Assembly (NCBI GenBank): GCA_032358165.1
Contig: JAALGY010000015.1
Location: forward strand, 1,302,001-1,366,000
DNA length: 64,000 nt
DNA from: Diplosphaera chodatii
Lineage: Eukaryota > Chlorophyta > Trebouxiophyceae > Prasiolales > Stichococcaceae
Direction: 5' to 3'
Positions within the stretch are counted from its first letter, which is position 1. Each line of letters starts with the position of its first letter. The translations under genes were made by a program, and so were the position numbers. The notes beneath the pieces were generated by a model. The model did not search any database and was not told where the DNA came from. It saw nothing but the letters and a program-made list of their open reading frames with translations. This document shows, piece by piece, positions 58,802 through 64,000 of the stretch.

Positions 58802-61800
58802 TCACATGGCGTGCACGAGCGGCGACATGGGTACTGTCACTGACGCCAGCGGATGCCGTGACACACCGGCCACGGCTGGCGGATCTGGCGGCGACAGGGA
58901 CTCGGCCAGCTGGTATGCTCCTGTAGCAGTGTCTACAGTTAGCACCGAAAGGCGCACGCGCTCACCCAGGGACGCCGGACGGTTAATGCGCACCATCGCC
59001 TCAATGCCAATGTCCAGAATGACTTTGGCCATGCCTGCGGAGTTGAGAGCCAGCATGTCACCAGCTCGGGCAACAGTAGGCTGCTGCTGCTGTCGATGCT
59101 GACGCCAGCATGCAGCACACAGCGCTTTTGCAGCAACCCGGAGGTATGACCACAGCAGCAGCCATGTCCTGCAGCAGCTCACCTGTCTCCTGCCGCACCC
59201 AGCACACCAGCTCGCCTGGCCAGCTCGTGCCTGGCCCTGCTGCTGCAAAGTAGTGCGCCAGCCAGTAGGCTTCTGCAGCGCGCTCCGCACCTGAAGCACA
59301 TAGGTGAGGAAGCATGACACAAGCATCCAGGAGCCAGCCCACCCAACCTTCGGACGACACGGGCTAGTACAGTAAACAGCACTGAGGACAGCCTACCCAG
59401 GAGTTCGCGGCCAGCACTGTTGGCAACATCCAGCACCAACTCCAGCTGCTGTGCCGACAGCGGCAACGGATCTCCCCGCAGGTGCGCCTTGATCTGCATG
59501 CTGAGGCAGATCATCAGCGCCTGGCGCATCAGCTGCAAAGCCTGGCCATACCCAGCAGCAGGCATGCGCTCTGGATCAACAGATAGCTGGTGGGAATGTG
59601 GATGACAGCATATGATGTTGGCATGAGATTGGTCAAGCCGCAGCTGGGCAATGATGGCTCAACAGCACCGCGGGGGGGGGGAGCAGCTGCTGCAGCAAGC
59701 GAGTATTCCAAGGCCATCACAGGTTGTGGGCACCTGATAGTGCGCCAGCAGATCGGTGTAGCGCCGGATGGGGCTGGTGAACTGCACATACGCGGGCAGA
59801 CCCAGCGCCGCGTGGGGGTGGCCCGGCGCTGTGGTCATGGTGCTCCGCGTCATGCGGTTGCGGACTGCCACCTGGCACAGGAAGGGAGGCAGCAGTCACT
59901 TCCCTGCATGCGAGAGTTTACCTCCTCCTAGCAAATACACCGTCGATGCTCGCATGATTGCCATGCCAGGTGCAAGGACAAAGCAGCCACTCCGGCTGAC
60001 CTGACGGCAAAGGCCCGGGGGGAGCGCGGCCAACTCGGCCTCGCTGGGCAGCACGGGCGCTGCCTGCCCGCGGTACGGCAGCGGCAACGCTGCTCTGGTG
60101 CCTGCAGGGAGCCGGATCTTTTGCAGGGAGGTGGCCGTCGGCTGAAGTCACCACATTGGTTTGGTGCTCGGACCCTCACCAAGTGTGCAGCTGAGCAATC
60201 GCAGCTCTACAACACGCCAACACCCATATCGGTCAGAAGCATTGGCGACTGCAGTGGTACATCACACAAAGCACTGACCCAGGTCGCCGATGACCTCGCC
60301 AGCCATAATCATCATCTCGGCCACAAGCTGTCTCGAGGGCGAGGCAGACATGGACTCTGGCTGCACCTCGACCTCCGGCTGCCCATGCGGTGTGCGTCGC
60401 ACTCGCACCTGCAGCCCGAAGTTGACATTGACATCCGTCCGCATGAACAGTGCAGTTGATGCGCGCCAAGAGCTCAAGTGTGCTGCAAGCAGGGCTGGCT
60501 GGTCGCCATCCCTCAAGAAGCGGCGCCTTTGCAGTGCTGCTCTGAACATCTCATTAAGCCGCATGTGCAGGCGGCCACACTGGGAGTGAGCACACCCTGC
60601 AAGACTGCAATACTGAATGTGCACCTGTGCCTCTGGCGTCGCAATCTCCACTGCGCCCTGTGCAGTACGCCACGCTCTTCGCAGCTCGGCAGCCTGCAGT
60701 TGCAGCAAGAACATCAGACTGGGCATCGATGGTGCCTTCATGACAGGCGATGGTTCTTGCAGGTAGGTCTGCAGTCCTTTATGCGTTGTTCGAATTTCCG
60801 TAAGCAGCAGGACATTGCCTAGCTGCACAGCATTGACTGGCAAATGTACATCATCGCAGAAGCAGCCACAGCAGGGTGATGTACCTTCTGCAGGACCAGC
60901 AAGGCGCAGTGATCCTGCTGCTGGACCTCGCCGCTGTCATCGGCAGGACCCTCCTCAAGGGCAGCATCCACCTCATGATATGTCAGCCGCCGTGCTGGGC
61001 ACACCAGTGATGGCGCCACCTGGTAGTCGGCTACAGAGCCTGCACACACGAAAACTGGAGGTGAGCGTCAGGAAGCTCACCTGCAGATGGACTTCAATAA
61101 AAAACGGGTTTGCGGTAGGTATCACCAGGAATTTGATGGGATGCAACGGTGCCAAAATGGTGCGAATTTTGCAATGTCACTCATGCAAAACAGGCCCAGT
61201 GCATACCATCAGCAGCTAGCACGACGCCGAGCGACATTGCAGGTGATGGCTCGCCGGTGGCACGCAGGCTGAAGGACCCCTCCGCGAGAATGTGCGGGAA
61301 CATGGGTACCATGCCTGCACACCAGTAGAAGGTAGCTGTGGTTTACATTCAAGACGTGCGTCTGCGCATGCCAACTGAACGCCTGCACATTGGTGTGCGG
61401 CCTTTAAGCCAGGATTGTCATCTGGCAAGCCGGCGAAAGGCTCACCAGTGGGCAAGTAGGCAGACTTGGAGCGGCGGGCGGCCTCCCCATCCAGCGCGTC
61501 ACCAAAGTCCACCCAGCGCGAGGGATCTGCGATGTGCACCCACAGGCGCCAGCCGCCGTCGGGCAGCCGCTCCGCTGACAGCCCGTCATCCACCTCCGTC
61601 GTCGTCGCATCGTCGATGGTGAGCACGCGGTGCCCCGTCAGGTCGGCGCGTGTGGCGGCGTCCGCGTCCGGCGGAGGTGCTGTCCCCAGCTCCGCGGCTG
61701 CCTCCTGATTGACGCGCCATACGGCGCCTCAGCAGACTGCATGGCTGACTGTCATGCAGACAGCTCTGGGCATGTGACAAAGACTCAGCTCAATGCAATG

Positions 61801-63716
61801 CGGGCTACTGCTTGTGTCAGGAGACATGTGCAGCCAGCTGGTCTGGAGGTTCAACATGCACCTGGAGCCTGCCGTCGAACGTGGGCGTCATGCCCAGGCG
61901 GAGCAGCGCCACCTGCTCGTGGGGGTCCCACCAGCCGATGCGCTTCAGCAAGCCAGCGGCAGCATCTGGCGTGGAGTTGAGCTGCAAGGCCGCCAGGCCA
62001 TTTGCTGCCAAGGCATTGCCAGCCGCCTGCATCCACTCACACAGAAGTCAGACTTCTCAGTGGGTTGCCATTGGAGCTTCGGCAGGCAATACATACTCGC
62101 GAGTACACCAAGCGAGATCCTGCAAGCCTGCGAGGCTGAGAGCAGCACAAACCTGAGCAGCAGCGCTGGTGCCGGCCGTCGTCAGGGCCAAGGCCTCAAC
62201 CGCTGAAAGAGTTGCGGCATGTGGCCCGGCCAGCCAGTCAGACCTGGACAGCTGCACGGCGGGGCTGCGGTTGGTGACACCCCCAACGGCGTCCACGAAC
62301 AACGCCCGTTCCTTGTACCTCTGCAGCAGGCCCGCAGAGATGCTTGGGTTCACGTGCATGCCTGTTAGCACCAACACGATAACCCCCAGTGCTGTCCGTG
62401 CAGACGAGGCAGCGCTGAGGTGGACCAGCTGCATCCACGGGGACCACTTTCTTTGCAAGGGCAAAAATGTGACCTGCTGGGCGGCGGCCTCCTCCGCGTG
62501 TATGGCGGCAACAGCAGCAGCTGAGCGTGGCTGGAACGTCGGCGGGAGCCGCCCCGTCTGCTTGAAGAAGGTGCGGTCTGCGGACAGCAGCGCGTGCGCG
62601 GCAGCGCAATGCGCCACGCTCGGCTCCCCGCCAAACAGCAGCTCTGCCATCTCAGGTGCGGTGTACACTGCGCCAGTGTCGCTGACCTGCACTGGCATCA
62701 GCAGACTCAGTCCGGTTACTGATAGTCTGACGGATGCATCCCACCTCATCTGACACAGCTCCCCCATTTCAACAGTCTTACACGGTTACAGCAGGCTTTG
62801 TGCTGTACACTGCAAGATGCTCCAAACCCACCTCCCATGCAAGCTTGCATAGCGAGGTGTCCAGTGCAGCAGCAGACGCCTCTGCCGCCACGGCTGCAAG
62901 GTCAGCGCGGGTGAAGGGGCCGCCGGGAAGCACCAGTGCCACATGCTGCTGCGCCAGGTTCATCTGGGTGCCCCTGCACACGGGTCAACAGCTGGTTCAG
63001 AACGGAACAGCTTAGCCAGGCGTCACACCACACCATCTGTAGCAGCAGGGTACGGGTGTCACCTGGCGCCCATGACAGTCCAGCCGCGCTTGCCATGGCG
63101 CCCCTCCACCAGCGCGAGCCCGGCGTGCGCGTCCCGCTCCCTTTGGTATGCCACCAGGCAGCCCACGTTGACCTCCCCCGCCACGGGGACTGCGGACGCC
63201 CGTCCGGGCTGCGGCGCTGCAGCTACGGCTGTGAAGTACCGAAGCCTGCATTGAGTGGGCCAGAGCGCCTCCTGGATCTACATGTAGTCTGCAAATGTGT
63301 GTTACCAGGTTGGTGAGGTCGATATCCCAGATACGCGCATGCCATGAGGATGTGGAAGGTCTGCACCGGTCATTGTGCCGGCCAACAGCACACCTGCCAC
63401 CTGGCACGAATTCAGGCGCGTGCACATGCAGCGGCTGGCCACCCCTGGCTGCCATGCTGCCGACAGCTGCTGCAGCTCCGCGGGCTGCTTTTGCAGACAG
63501 CTTTCGCAGATCTGACGCTTGCGTTGAGCTCGTCGCTGAACGACCATGCATCACTGCTACTGCGGCGGCTGACAGCATGCCACCTGAGACTGACGCCGCC
63601 GTCGGCATGAGTGACGCTGCAGCGGCCATGCTAGATGTCTGTCCTGCAAGTGGCAGGCTTGACGATTCAAACGCTGACAGCGTCTGACGAGAGGCCCGCC
63701 ATACTTGCGATCGCAT
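58802..63716 (-). CDS. RNR1: Organellar RNase II/R-type 3'-5' exoribonuclease (RNR1-like)
   Basis: Plant RNR1 matures and degrades chloroplast and mitochondrial RNA, including rRNA 3' ends. The start is MRSQVWRASRQTLSAFESSS at 63,716; the first ~70 residues are Ser/Ala/Arg-rich, a transit peptide. Later blocks: GCLVAYQRERDAHAGLALVE (~63,150), DTSLCKLAWEV (~62,860), FQPRSAAAVAAIHAEE (~62,500), LLKRIGWWDPHEQVALLRLG (~61,950). The RNB catalytic core reads LTIDDATTTEVDDGLSAERL (~61,620), carrying the metal-binding Asp residues, then LWVHIADPSRWVDFGDALDG and RSKSAYLPTGEPFAGL. The core closes with LPAYVQFTSPIRRYTDLLAH (~59,770). A weak S1-like C-terminus includes LGERVRLSVLTVDTATGAYQ. Many exons. 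A run of ten G at 59,672-59,681 lies in or beside an intron. Confidence 0.92.
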
Positions 63717-63817
63717 CTAGTGAGCTGGCTGTAAGCCGAGTCGAACCCTCACATCACTGTGGTGACGTGCTTGCTGGCCAACAACAACACTCATGCAACG
63801 GTGGTTCGACATCACGG
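63717..63817. promoter_or_regulatory. Upstream region of the RNase gene
   Basis: A short gap of about 100 bases between the RNR1 ATG and the stop of the next minus-strand gene. The promoter of RNR1 is here or inside its neighbour. Confidence 0.35.
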
Positions 63818-64000
63818 CTAGTGAGGCTCATCAGGCAGGATGCCGTGCTTGACGAAAAGATCGGAGGGCACCGTGGCGGTAAGAGCCGTGTCCCTGCATA
63901 TATACCCAATAAATACGTCGTCAACTCGCTGAAGACAAGACCTCTCTGGCGACCGCCCTGCAGCACAGCCTGCAGCTCGCTTCGAAGCACGCGAGCCGCG
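63818..64000 (-). CDS. 3' end of an unrecognised gene (5' part outside the window)
   Basis: Minus-strand coding-like sequence enters at the right edge as ARVLRSELQAVLQGGRQRGL, continuing VFSELTT. In a frame reached by removing about 23 bases (gtattt...atgcag) it continues as DTALTATVPSDLFVKHGILP, then DEPH and a stop at 63,818. Without that removal the first frame runs on to another stop at 63,754. No family recognised. Confidence 0.4.
   Translation of the reverse strand, partial: RGSRASKRAAGCAAGRSPERSCLQRVDDVFIGYICRDTALTATVPSDLFVKHGILPDEPH

Overview
The window is nuclear DNA from a green alga. It is moderately GC-rich and dense with intron-rich genes (GT-AG introns of about 100-250 bases, donors mostly gtgagt or gtgngn, acceptors ngcag). 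The content fits a core chlorophyte, perhaps a trebouxiophyte: a chloroplast EF-Ts polyprotein with S1 domains (the PETs/PSRP-7 arrangement known from Chlamydomonas), SnRK2 kinases, plastid fibrillin, a VEFS-type Polycomb protein and plant-type organellar RNase II. The exact lineage cannot be named from the sequence. I see no bacterial operons, CRISPR array, rRNA or tRNA.

Layout, left to right. 1-1,000 (-): edge of an unrecognised gene. 1,587-4,362 (-): SUZ12/EMF2-like PRC2 subunit. 5,037-6,836 (-): IMP4 (U3 snoRNP). 7,331-9,522 (+): STE24 CAAX protease, with an apparent one-base frameshift. 9,632-10,765 (-): APH-1. 11,279-16,002 (+): DRP2-like dynamin with stalk, PH, GED and proline-rich tail but no visible GTPase domain. 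16,250-17,341 (-): unknown. 17,783-20,850 (+): GT14/DUF266 glycosyltransferase. 21,264-21,780 (-): Q-rich unknown. 22,384-23,485 (+): signal peptidase subunit SPC25. 23,667-25,508 (-): 2-hydroxyacid dehydrogenase. 25,592-26,051 (-): LYR-motif protein. 26,622-27,368 (-): intronless proteasome alpha-7. 27,772-34,991 (+): PETs polyprotein. 35,384-38,198 and 39,077-41,351 (-): tandem SnRK2 kinases. 42,080-43,570 (+): GET2/CAML-like receptor. 43,942-45,675 (-): fibrillin with a C-terminal membrane hairpin. 46,099-48,353 (+): F-box/beta-helix protein. ~48,480-55,319 (+): Rab3GAP catalytic subunit. 55,632-57,968 (-): ribophorin II. 58,802-63,716 (-): RNase II/R of RNR1 type. 63,818-64,000 (-): 3' end of another gene.

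The genes are mostly housekeeping and do not form one operon-like system. Two themes recur. One is the ER and secretory membrane system: STE24, APH-1, SPC25, GET2, ribophorin II, Rab3GAP, GT14 and dynamin. The other is plastid gene expression and plastid biology: PETs, RNR1 and fibrillin. The most unusual items are the two different tandem-repeat linkers inside PETs, the GTPase-less dynamin, the STE24 frameshift, and a tandem duplication that copies a splice acceptor in a SnRK2 gene. Gene spans below include introns. Exon edges were read by eye from conserved protein blocks and splice signals and may be off by a few codons.
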